Positions 37,760 through 48,757 of a stretch of DNA of 64,000 nucleotides are shown here, piece after piece. The notes below the pieces were generated by a model. The model saw only the letters and a program-made list of their open reading frames with translations, was not told where the DNA came from and did not search any database. The stretch covers positions 1,984,001 to 2,048,000 of the forward strand of contig OX596341.1 in assembly GCA_951394405.1 (NCBI GenBank), in the 5' to 3' direction. The number at the start of each line of letters is the position of its first letter. Within the stretch, counting starts at the first letter, position 1. Origin of the DNA: Coprinellus micaceus. Its lineage: Eukaryota > Basidiomycota > Agaricomycetes > Agaricales > Psathyrellaceae. The position numbers and the translations under genes are program-made.

Positions 37760-39196
37760 ATGTCCTCTCAACCCGACGATATCGAAAGCCTCATCACTAT
37801 GATCCACACCTTCCACGTCGGTGGCGACCCATCTCTCAACTCAACTAATTCTATAAACGAACTCGTCCGTATGATCTTGAGCGTGACATCCAACATCGAT
37901 TCGTACAGGCGATTTCTCCAGTTACGCGATGACCAGGCTCAGTCAGCGGTTAACGGTCTTCTCTGGGTGCGTAGATATCACTCGCCCACCCGCGGCAACC
38001 CGCCGACAGTTCTGCAGCTGCTGCAAACCGCCTCTTCCCTCGACCTGCCCCAGAGAATCAAATTGCGGACAGGCCTACGCCAGCTTTCTATGTCGTCGAA
38101 CATATTCCCCGCCTCGTTCCTGCTTCCACGCATCACAGAAGTGCGTCGTGTCAGCGAGACCCCTCGCGTGGACATATACACGGGCGTCTGCCGAGGTCGG
38201 GTAGTCTGCATGAAGAGGTATCGCTGCTACCGTCTTAAGCCCGAGAGGGCCAGAGAGGTACATACAGCCATTGAATTTTCCATTAACTCACTGACGACCA
38301 AGTTTCAGGTCGCTTTTACCGAGGCAATCGTATGGTCGACTCAGTCCCACGAAGGAATCGCTCCCTTCCTTGGTGTGACTCACGGAGTTGAAGGGCCCCT
38401 CGACCCCGGAATCTACTTGGTATCCCTATCCTTCTCTGCTGGAACAGTGGTGGAACACCTTTCTGCCTCGCCGAACGTTGATCGATGCCTCTTGGTTAGT
38501 GTCAAGTTTTGGCATCCACGTTCACCCTGACTGACCCATACCCATTCCATGAACTCACCCCAGCTGCGAGATGTTGTCCACGCGATGGTATATATCCACA
38601 GCAACCACGTCGTTCACGGGAACATCAGGGGGGCGAATATTCTTGTCAACGGGTTGGGAAGAGCATGCATTGCTGACCGCGACTTTTCAAGTATAACCAT
38701 TGACAGTGCTGTAGCCGGCTCTCAAGATCGTTTAGAGGATTCCTTGTTCGTCGTTCCCTGGAAGGCACCCGAGCTCTTGCTCCCTATGCTGTACGAAGAC
38801 ATGGAATCCCAGTTAGCTCCAGCCACCGACGTTTATGCGCTCGCCTGTCTATCTTACGAAGTACGTTCCTCCTTCCAATGCATCCAGGACACCTTGCATA
38901 AGACTCAACTCACCCCGCAGGTTTTCACCAACAAAACCCCATTCTGGCATATTTCGACACGCGGACATTCCTCCCTGGCTGTGTTCGCAATCCTCGAGGC
39001 TGTTGTGCATCGCGATGAGCGCCCCGAGAAACCTAGCGATAGCTCTGCCCCCTACCGTCTCCACGGGCTGACGGCTGCGGTGTGGAGCATGATGGAGGAT
39101 TGCTGGAGAAAGGATCCCCTGCTCAGGCCCTCTGCCGCTGACCTGTCCAGGTTAACCATCTTCACCGATCTTGTCGACGATCGTCCAGCCGCCTAG
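37760..39196 (+). CDS. Kinase-like protein 4 (catalytic Asp replaced by Asn)
   Basis: ATG at 37760 in good context (CCATGTCC). The N-terminal helical region has DSYRRFLQLRDDQAQSAVNG, matching the repeated RGxxAQxLLD-type motif of its paralogues. The N-lobe keeps Lys (RVVCMKRYRC). The catalytic loop reads HVVHGNIRGANILV, so the proton-acceptor Asp is Asn. The DFG position reads CIADRDFSSI: the Asp is kept but the Gly is lost. WKAPELL, TDVYALACLSYEV, LTAAVWSMMEDCW and RPSAADLSRL complete the C-lobe. Introns are at about 38257-38309, 38492-38566 and 38861-38920. The frame is intact, so this looks like a maintained pseudokinase. It lies about 4 kb downstream of paralogue 3 on the same strand, which suggests tandem duplication. 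Confidence 0.8.
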
Positions 39197-40510
39197 ATCT
39201 ATCCCCGTTCTTCTGCTGGAGCTCTGGCTAGATTATCTATTGCCTGTGATTTGCCTCGCTCCCACGTGTGGCTTCCCCATGCACTTCCATCCCCCTATCT
39301 CGTTTACTGACCTCGTTTCCCCATGGGCATCACAACCTATGTACCGTTATGGCAGCATGTATTCCTCAAATGGCAATTATGGCTCTCACTTAAGCACGTC
39401 AGTGGACGCGATGATGCTGATGCGTAGCAAGTTGATGTGCTTGCCTTAGAGGTAAGGGAGAGCGAGTCAAGGGCCTGATAAGAGCTGCGTGCTGCGTGGA
39501 ACACAGCCCCTGGGGTCGGGGTTCGCTGGAGGTGTGGACAAGAGATCGATGCCTTGGGCTAGGAGCCGCACCGGCGCGGGAGTGGGGGCTTAATTTGTTG
39601 TGCACCGGCCAGTTCGGGCATTTAACGTATCCTATTCGCATATAGTGGATAAGGCGGGGCATGAGATCTTGGCGTGAGCCTGGTGAGAGTGGGGGGAGGT
39701 GTGTGGCGGTCTGAATCGAGTCGAGCAGAGGCCGGAGGACAAAATTGGGAGCACATCGCTTGCTGCCGGTTGCCGGAGAAGGATCTCAAGGTCATCTCAT
39801 ACGTTAGAAGGTCAGGTGCCTAGACACAGGTAGCCTCGTCGGCTAACCGCTGCTCCCACGGCGGTTGCCTGGGAATATGCAGCAACAGTCTGTTTGTGAG
39901 TAATCCAGAGAACAGACCTCCGTCATTCCACGCGCCGACGGGAATTTAGGAATGTAAGCCCTCGTGCAGGACGTGGTGAGGACATTCGCTCCCTTATACC
40001 ACCATCGGGTGTTCCCGCGAAAGTCCAGCTTGTGCATTGGACTGGTGACGTTCGCAAGATACAGAAACGCTTTCAAGAAGTTAGACTCTCCATAGGTGGG
40101 GGTTAGAAAAACAGTAAGGCTCACAAGGATGCGGTGGGGGAGTCAATGCACCAGGCCGGGACCGGTCTTGCTCGACCTATGGGACCGGGATGAGGGCATT
40201 TATTTATTGCGGAGAGGATCAATAAGGCCTTGCGGGGAGGTGCTATGAGCATGGTAGCTTCAAGGGGTCTCCACAGCGTTCGCAATAACCTGACGACCGA
40301 AGAATCGAGGAAATATGGAGACCCTGAGAGCGAGGTTGAGAACAAAAGGAAAAGGCGCCGACGTCATCGGACCCACACAGCAGCCGCCATGCTGGCGCGC
40401 TCACGTGACCTATCGCGTCTGGTTGAAAATGATGGCTGTGACGACCTTGTTCTCTACTGCTACTATTTCCCATCGTCCTTGGGAGCTATCCCTCCTTCCC
40501 TCTTACGACG
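39197..40510. other. Intergenic interval
   Basis: About 1.3 kb between two plus-strand genes. It holds the 3' flank of kinase-like gene 4 and the promoter of the coiled-coil gene. The open frames seen lack family motifs. Nothing else was recognised. Confidence 0.4.
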
Positions 40511-43500
40511 ATGTGGTCCAAGATTACCAGCGTTCTGAAGCCACGACCAACGATACCGATACAGCAAGAAGGCGAATCATCAGGCGAAACGCTACACAGG
40601 GTCCACGAACAGCACCCAAATCTATCCGTATTTCACCCGGGCGACATCCAGAATCAAGACCAACCGCCTGCGCAAGAGCCGACCTCTAAACGAGGTGTCT
40701 TCAAGAGACTGTCAAGACAAGCCCTCAACGATGGAGAGAGTTCAAAATCAGTGTCGTCACTGAGGGCGCCGGGTCTTCCCAAGAAGATAAGACCTCGGGC
40801 AGACTTCAACACAGTATCGAGTAGTACGTTCGTTGTCGTTGTCCTCAGAGCTGAGGGAGCGTGTCGTCTAACAAGATGGATTTAGCCTCACAGCTGTCCC
40901 ATGACGGAACTGTAGCTTCTTCAAGTCTGTCGAGGTCGAACTCGGTCGACATGCTCTCATCGCCACAAGACTACAACCGACCGCCTTCAAGATCCTCAAA
41001 CAACGTACTTCGTACCCCGTCACTCGATATCCTTCGCAACGAACAAGCGTCGCGCTCTTCTCAGGACAGCCAGCGGCCCAAAGTCACGATCGATACGCAG
41101 ACAACGCCGGTTTACCTTGAGCGCATGGGATCAGTTAGATCCATTCTTCGCGAACCCAACACACCTGGAACCGGACAGAACGTCCGTTTCTTCGCGCGGG
41201 ACGCCTACAAGGTCATCAGTCCCGAACAATCTATGGACACTGAAGACCAACAGTTCGTATCCCTCCCCTCCCCCAAGGACTCCTCCAGCGCCTTTATGGA
41301 AAGCCTACAAAAAGTCGGCCCGGGGAGCACCAGCACTCCCGCCGTCCGCAATGGGAAGTCGGGCTCAAGGGTGTCAAAGTCGAAAAGACCCAGCGTATCC
41401 GAGATCTTCTCACCCCTCCTGGAGGACGGCGACCTCCCTGGTACGCCCGCCAAGGAGCCTTCGGGTTCTGACATGTCGCTGTCTAGCCCTGCCGGGAGCG
41501 CGTCATCCAACATCTTCGACAACCCACAAGCCTTGGACCTTCGCTTTGACCCTCCTGGTCTCGGGTTCGATGTAGACGTTCCTGTGTTTGACCAGTCACT
41601 CGAACTCGACTCATATTTCAATGAATCCAAGGAGGGTCGAAGTAGCCTTCCTTACGCGCAGTCCACCTCCACCCCTCCTAGATCCAAAGAAATCAACAGT
41701 GACGGAGCGGCTGCTCTGCAGATTCCCATCCCTCCTGTCGTCGACGAAACCATCTTCCATTCGGCTGAGGTTCCTCAGCGGTTACCAACCCTCCATGAAC
41801 GAACACAATCTTTCACCCTCGGACGACCCGTTTTCTATTCCCCAGATTCTCTGAGGTCACAAGACTCTGCCGCGTATGTTTCCAGAGACCTGAAACAGAA
41901 CGCAGATACGACCGATACGCCTTCCTCAGTGAAGACAACGTCTTCCACCAAAAGCCGAGCACGCGCCATCAGCGACTCGATGTTACAGAACATGCTTCGT
42001 GGTTCACCGAAAACGTCGCCTCCCGAAGCGGACATCAATGACGAGCGCGGCGAGCAAGTCGTGGTGTACTCCCCACCCCCCGTCCCCGAGCCCGACCCAT
42101 TTAATGCCCACGCGTCCACGTACTACACTCCCCAAGTGAACATCCCCACTACCCCTCCCAAGTCGCAAAACCACGTAAGGACGACATCGAAGGAAGAGAA
42201 CCTCATCTACTCCCTCCAGGCGCAGCTGGCACTCCAAACCGAGCTGTGCCAGCAGTACGAGACCGACCTCCGCGCTCGCGACGAGATGGTCGAGCTTCTG
42301 GGAAAGAAGCTGGGCGACGCAGCCGAGAAGGAGAACCAACGGCAAGCGACTGTCCGGCAGTGGAAGAGACGGGTCGCCGAGCTGCAGAAGGTTGTCCGCC
42401 ATCTCGAGGAGGAAGTCGATAGTTCAAGGCAGGCGAGTCTGGAGCGCAGTGTCATGGACGAGGCGAGTGGGGAGGCTCTACGGATGCTGCATCGCCAGAT
42501 CGCTGCGCTTGAGCGAGATAAGGCCGAGCAGGAGAAGCGCGAGCATATGTTCAAGGAGGAGATTGAGACATTGGAGGTGTTGGTGAAGGAGAAGTCGGAG
42601 GATATTGTGGAGCTAAAGCAGATGCTGTGGAATAGGGATGAGAGCGAGAGGGAGATCAGTCGGGGTATTCGGGGTGTGAAGTCTCAGGTGGATGATATGG
42701 GCAACGTGAGCATGGCCTACGTCGACGAGACTGAACTCAGGAGGTTGAGGGAAGAGAGGCAACATGCGGCGGAGGAGCGGGCGAGGCATCGCGTCGTTGA
42801 AGTTACATGGGAGCAGGAGAGAGAGGAGTCAACGGCGAAGGCGGAGGGTCTGCAGGCGGACAAGGCGAGGCTCGAGCAGGACCTGGAGAACGCGAGGCAA
42901 CACTTGAACGCTCGCGAAGAGGAGTTCGAGGTGCTTAGGACTGAATTGGAGGCGCAGTGGACGCATACTGAGGATATGACGACGAAGATCGACGAGCTGG
43001 AGAAGGCTAAGCTCGAAGCTGAACACGATAGGGACGGACTTCGCCACCATGTTGAAGATCTGGAGTCCCGAATCAACAGTATGGAGGTCGAGTGGAACGA
43101 GAGTGAGAACAGGAAGAATGAGCTCGAGGCTGAGATGGAGGAGCAGTTGCATGTCCGTGAGGCTCTTGAGAAGGATCGTGATCAGGTATGCATTGTGTAT
43201 CGCATGTTCATTTCAGTGCTAACACTTCGCGCAGGCTGACCATGACCTCCAGCAAGAACAAGAGCGCGTCGACGCGCTACTCCAGGAGCGAGATGACAAG
43301 ATCTCTCACCTCGAGGAGGAAGTTCAATTCGCCAATGATTCGAACTCTCGCCTGCAAGATGGCAACCGTAAGCGCGACGAGCAGATCGAAGAGTTCAAGA
43401 CCCGGGTCGTTTCATCTGAAAACGAAGCAGAGGTCCTTCGCGAAGAGATCTCCACTCTCAAGCGCGAGTACAAAAGGCTACTCGACGAACAGTCTCGACT

Positions 43501-44474
43501 CGACCAGGAAGTCTCCTTCAACGATAGCGACCTCCGTTCTCGGCTTGAGGCCGTTATCAAGCAGAAGGCCGAGAGCGACGTCGAAGTCAAGACGACACGC
43601 GATCAGGTGGCTGCTCTCAAGGGTGAAATCGACCGTCTCAAGCAACATCTCCACGGCCTCCAGCAGGAGAGCGCCGGCAAGGAAGTCAAGATGACCCAGT
43701 TGGAGAAGAAACTCAAGGAAACGCGTGAGGACAACGATGGTCTCAACATCGCCTTGGAGTCTAAGCAACAGGAGCTCGACTTGGTCAGTTTGCCTATCTG
43801 GTTTCATTCTTGTCTATCGTGAGCTCATCCTTACCCTTGTGCAGATGAAGCGGCAACGTGGAGTCCGCGGCACGGCTGGTATGACCCCTGCCCACCCCTC
43901 TAAGACGACTTCGAAGCGCCGAGACTCGCAGATCTTCAACAGCACCCCGGCAACCCGTCCCCCGTCCGTCATGTCTGATACCGAGAGTACGGCGAGAAAG
44001 GCTCATGACCGTAAGCAATCCATCGACCGCCCGCCATCAGTGGCCTCCCGACCCCCGTCTGCTCTCAGCAGAGGCACCCGGGCGAACTCAGCTGCGACTA
44101 GCATTTCTGCAAACGGGAGGACCGGGTCGACGGGACCCCCTTCCACCGCGAAGCGCCGTACCTCAATTTCTAGTGCCAGTGGAGCGGGTTCGCCTACCCC
44201 CAAGGCCTCCAATGCGACAAAGGCTGCCAGTACGGACCCATCGAGGGCGTTCTCGCCGACAGGGACGCCGCTTCCCAAGAGGCGAGTGTCATCGGCGATT
44301 AGTGTGCTGGAGCAGCGCACTGCAGGGTCGGGAAAGACTCGTCCGGCTGTGGGCGGTTCGCGGGTGACGAGTCCTGTAATGAGGGTTACGGAGGTGGATG
44401 AGAAGGAGAACGTGAGTGAGAGTGTGGGGATGGTGAGTTCGAGTGCGAGGAGAAGGGTGTTGGTGCCTTCATAA
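40511..44474 (+). CDS. Long coiled-coil protein, probable cytoskeletal or spindle-pole-type scaffold
   Basis: Four exons join in frame: 40511-40823, 40886-43185, 43235-43783 and 43845-44474, giving 1,263 residues. ATG 40511 starts MWSKITSVLKPRP. The N-terminal third is Ser/Pro-rich and disordered, with many SP/TP sites typical of CDK targets. From about 42,180 (NLIYSLQAQLALQTELCQQY) to 43,780 the protein is an almost unbroken heptad coiled coil rich in Glu, Lys, Arg and Leu. The C-terminal 200 residues are basic and Ser/Pro-rich with repeated RPPS motifs, as in microtubule-binding tails. No catalytic domain was seen. The role is inferred from architecture only; a microtubule-organising or polarity scaffold is most likely. 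Confidence 0.8.
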
Positions 44475-45235
44475 CACTTCACTCCCTTCCTTCCTGAGGA
44501 CTCCTCCGAGTTCCCCCTTTTTGCATTGCATTGACATCATTTGTGCAACTACTCCCATCGCATGTTTCCTTTTCTCTCTTATTTATTAACCATGTTCGGT
44601 TGGTCTCTTAGACAGACTCACATGTATAGCAACGCCCCATAACGCTTCGATATGGACATTATAACCCGTTCCTTTATCCCTTTGATACTCTACCCCCTCT
44701 TCCCTTCTTTCTCTCTTCCCTTCTCCTCTTACCCCGCTAATGCAACACCCCTGGCTCTCGAAATGCTTTGTACTACTAGTTCGTTTTCGTGTTTCTCGTC
44801 CTTGCTTTCTTGCTATCTTATCCTCGTTTCCCCTCACCCCCTCCTTGGTCTTTCCCCTCTGGCGTCGTTTCGACGCCCTTTGTTCATCTGCATCCCTGCG
44901 TCGAACGTAGGGATGTTTACGTTCGGCCTTGGACCTTCTTATTATTCACTATCTATCTCTCCATGCATCTGTATTCCGTTAGGTCGAGCACTGAAAGCCG
45001 CTATAGCTCTATGATAGTACGATACCAAATATGATTTGCTTTCTCAACATCCTCCCAGTGCATGGCTTATCGCCTCTTCGTGGATCGCAGGTGAACCTTG
45101 GCCCACTTGGCGTGGCTTGGAGATGTTTTTCGCGTGGCGCCAGTGGCGCGCCCGGCGCCTGAACAGAGGACGCGGAGTTTCATCCCTCCTCTGACTATGA
45201 AGTCCCGACTGCACATTAATTAAAAACACGTTAAA
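44475..45235. other. 3' flank of the coiled-coil gene, pyrimidine-rich
   Basis: Strongly C/T-rich on the plus strand at 44500-44900, as expected for a 3' untranslated region and downstream flank. No gene was recognised. A possible boundary to the mobile-element block lies toward 45.2 kb, where AATTAATTAAAAACACG precedes the short repeats. Confidence 0.4.
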
Positions 45236-45440
45236 ACTGGTGCCCAGGGTGAACGCTGGTGCCCAAGTGGTGCCCAGGGGTGGAATAAGCATTGAGCACG
45301 GTGATGATGATGTCCAGAATCACGGTCTAACCCTGCACACCCAGTGGTGTGGGGTGCCCAGCGGCTGAGCAGAGGCACAGCGATGTGGTGCCCAGCAGGT
45401 GATGTGGTGCCCAGCGCCATCAAAGGTGCCCATCAATCAC
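45236..45440. repeat. Interspersed short repeats with GGTGCCCAG core
   Basis: At least seven copies of a TGGTGCCCAG-like core occur in about 200 bases (for example near 45238, 45257, 45269, 45353, 45387, 45405 and 45428, some diverged), separated by unequal spacers. The orientation is constant. It is neither a perfect tandem array nor a CRISPR. It resembles the subterminal repeats often found inside the ends of DNA transposons and sits just beyond the 3' end of the four-gene mobile-looking cassette. Confidence 0.6.
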
Positions 45441-47260
45441 ATAGACGCCCATGGGTCATTAAACTGCAAGGGGAGTTCTCCTCCTCGTACCTTCTAAGGA
45501 TGATCTTCTGGTGCATTGTTAGGAAAGCTGTATGGTGAGAGGGGGTTTATACTAGGTAACCAACATTAAGTACAAGGTATACTAGCTTTTACTTGTCTCG
45601 AGGACATACTAATGTACGACTAGACAAGGGGCGGTTGTTAACTTTCAATTTACGGAGTAACAGAAGAGTCCGGCAGAGATTGACCCTGGAGTTAGTATTA
45701 GTAGATGGAGTAGATGGAGTAATTACGATTAGTACCCCAGGGATCGCCAAGATCATCCTCATCGGACTCGTTGAAGCCGTTCTCTGAGCCAGAAGGGACC
45801 TCGATAACCTCCTTCTCCTTTCCCTTTCCGATCTTCTCCTTCTCCTTCTCCTTCTCCTTGCCCTTGCCCTTAGCCTTACGCTTGGCAGACTTGCGCTTGG
45901 TAGAATCAGCAGAGGTGGACTGGATGAGATCGGGGATGGAAGGGAGCTCGTCATCATCATCGAAGAACGTCAAGGGTAGGTCCTCCTCGAGAGTGGCCTT
46001 GCTGGAACTTGCCGTTCTTTTGATCTCAGGGGTGTCCATAAGCTCTGGGTTGGAGTTGGTATTCCCATTCATAGAGGAAGGAAGCCTTGATACATACCGA
46101 AATTGTACTTGGGGGTCTTCACCTCGGCCAACTTTGCCGCCATCCATCCGTCGAGGATCACTTGGGGTATGGGACGAGAAGTTGCTGTCATTAAGGGTGA
46201 GTGAGCTGGTATATGGAGGAATTGGGATATGAACGCACTTATAACCAACTGCCTGTCCTTCCAGCTCGTCCTTGAGGTGATGCAAGAGTGGGAGACGAGT
46301 GTACCATCAGGGAGAGGGTTTGGGCAGACGGTGTGGGGATGGCGTCCGCCTTTGCTGTTCCTGGTACAGACATAGAAGGGTGGGGAATAGTCGTTCTTGA
46401 TGACGTACGACAGCGCCTCGGGGAAGAAGTGAAAGATCTCCTTCACCAACTGTTCGTGGGTGCCAGATGAGGGTACCTCAATGGCGTTGTCTCCATCCCC
46501 AGCCAAGCGGACCAGATTGTATACGTCCAGCTTCAGAAGCTGGTCCTTCTGCGTACCAACCCCTGGGGGAAGCTGCGGAACACGAGAAGGTTTGTCGGAA
46601 TCCTCATCTTCAGAGCTCTCCTTGTCCGAATCGCTGTCCGTGTCCAAATCACTCTTCTTTCTGCAATTTAGTGTCGGGCTCTCCGAGAAAGGTACCACAC
46701 TCACATTTTCCACGACACCATAAGGAAGGAGGCAGAGCAGCCCAACCTTCATGAACGTGAGGTCGTCCGACTGCGGGTTTTCCTATGTCGACAAGGTGAG
46801 GGGGGATAAGGCCTTCTAGGAGCAAAGATGGTCACCTTTTTCCCTTTTTTGCCACCTTCCTTCTTCTGGATCTTGGACGGAGCAGAGCTCTTCGACGACT
46901 TCTCCTTCTTGGACGGTGGCTTAGACTTGAGGCCGTGGTTCGTCTCCTTCTTTGCAGCTCCGAGGGTGACAGCGGTGCGTGCAACTCCAATCAGGTTTTT
47001 GAGAGTGTGCTTGAGTTTCGGTTTCTTCTTGCCCGCATCAGAAGACGATGACGATAGACAGCGCTTCAAAGACTTGGAGAAGCTGGCCGCCTTGGAGGTC
47101 TTTCGCTGAGAGGGGTTGGGGGGGGTCGAGTCTTCAACTTCCTCATCCTCACTTTCATCACTGCCGCTCTCCTCTTCACTCTCTGCACCAGAGTTGTCAG
47201 GCGTGCCTTCCTCAAACATGGCTGGTGTTCCTGAGCGTGAACTGGTGTCGTTGGCGTTGG

Positions 47261-47994
47261 TGTTACGTTTAAGCTTCACGTACTATACTTTTTCTTTACC
47301 CCTATCTTTTTATCTAATCTGTCGCGGACTTATTTTATCTTCGAGCGGCTATCTCTTTCTTTATGTAATATAGATTACCTTTCACTAGCGCTAGACGCCC
47401 GTTCTTTTATGACTCGTATTGTATGACGTATAGGCGCAGCCTTGCGTAGTTAGTTTACTCAGCTCGCGCAGTTTTGCTTACTCGTACGCAGCCCAGCGCA
47501 GCATTCCGTAGTATACGCAGTCACGTTCTGAACTTCTCTTTGACTCATAGCGACTCGTACCTCTCAGTATATATACCCTTATCGCATACCGATGTACCTT
47601 AGCTTGTTATCCTTGTATCAACCTTCTTGACTACCCTCTTCTCAACCCCCGTTTCCCCTCTCTACGACAACCGGTGGAAACCGAAGCTCCTCCACCATTC
47701 TAAAACTCGCACATATCGACGACGTCCAGCAACTCTTAGACACCACGAAAGACCTCATCCTGTAAGAAGATCCCGACGAAGAGAATAACCAAGACAACGA
47801 CGACGACACCTACGACTTAGCCTAAAGGAAGAACGGAGAGAAGCGATCGTCGACATCGCCCCCGACTAGAGAAGTGACGTACGGCCGCCAAACCGCGCAC
47901 GCTGGTAGAACGACTACGATCGCCGATATCGAGCGTACCAGAGAATTGACAAGACCGAGCCGACTGTTGGAGACACCCCAACCGAGTCGTAACA
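47261..47994 (+). repeat. 5' LTR of the chromovirus
   Basis: 734 bases, TGTTACG...CGTAACA. It holds a TATA box (TATATATA at about 47569-47575) and clustered CGCAG-containing short repeats at 47430-47525. The predicted transcript start is near 47601 (AGCTTGTTAT), about 32 bases after TATA. Confidence 0.95.
47569..47610 (+). promoter_or_regulatory. Retrotransposon TATA box and predicted transcript start
   Basis: TATATATA begins at 47569. The segment AGCTTGTTAT at 47601-47610 lies where transcription should begin. The same pair (TATA then AGCTTGTTAT 33 bases on) is conserved in the otherwise diverged LTR at 63773 and 63806-63815, which supports function. Confidence 0.65.
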
Positions 47995-48757
47995 GAATAA
48001 CAAGCTCAACAAACGCCGCCCTTGCCTCAAGCGCGGCCAGGAAATAGACACGACGGATTCACCGAATCGACCGGGAACTCCACCTTCGCCAGACCAACGG
48101 TGCAAGCCTTACCCACATACCTACGACTCCGGAGCCCTACTCGACTACTGGGCGGACACTACCACTCAAGGAGAAGACAGTTGGACAGCCTGCATCTATC
48201 AACCCTGCCCACACCGATTCCTATACCCCTCAGTAGATTCGTCTGATCTCGAAACCCGCTTACCAGCTCTTGAAGACGAACATCAAGAAACAGAAACTGC
48301 CCTTACCCAAAGACTCCGTCGAGAGCGAAAGGAAGAACGACGAGCACAAGTAACTGCTCAATACATCGCCAGGAAACTAGAAATCGAAGCCGCCGGAGCC
48401 GAAGCCCGAGAACTACAGGAAAAATACGAAGAAGAGTTAAGGAAAACTAGGGAAGAAGAATCAGCGTTTCAGAAACGACGTGATCAAGACCGACAAAACA
48501 AAGAAACGCAGGCAGAAGAGCTTACCAGAAAGCTAGCCGCTACCCAAGACACTTCAACCTCCCGCCCAGGCCCAGAAACTCCTCGACCTATCAAAAGCTT
48601 TCCCGGATCAAGAAAAGGATCCAGACCAGGATCTCGCCCAGAAACCCCCAGAACACCAGTCGTTCCACTACCCGCCGAACCCATCAAGGAAGAAAAAGAA
48701 ATTTCGACTCCACCAGAAAACGACAAGAAACCCGAAACTGCAAACGAAGATATCAAT
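47993..48757 (+). other. Open leader frame without ATG, continuous with gag
   Basis: 255 codons in the gag frame are open from just after an LTR stop codon to the gag ATG at 48758, with no ATG inside. The translated text is protein-like: a charged helical stretch (EEELRKTREEESAFQKRRDQ) and a Pro/Arg-rich segment. It may be an N-terminal gag extension read from a non-AUG start, through a splice, or by frameshift from the LTR. Confidence 0.5.
47997..48006 (+). other. Primer-binding site complementary to the element's own 5' RNA end
   Basis: ATAACAAGCT begins 2 bases after the 5' LTR, where a reverse-transcription primer-binding site is expected. It is the exact reverse complement of AGCTTGTTAT at 47601-47610, the predicted first bases of the transcript. 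Tf1 of fission yeast and related elements self-prime in this way instead of using a tRNA. Confidence 0.65.

Noticed and set aside
45236..45440. CRISPR-like array
   Set aside because: Spacing is irregular, cores are short and diverged, and the genome is eukaryotic.
47256..47279. Gene start inside the 5' LTR (GTG near 47279, KLKRN)
   Set aside because: The codons come from the LTR sequence. The real start is at 55676, on the other side of the retrotransposon.
47700..47994. RIP-like C-to-T mutation as the cause of stop codons in coding-like LTR text
   Set aside because: Both LTRs share the same stops, so they predate this insertion and are not fresh mutations.
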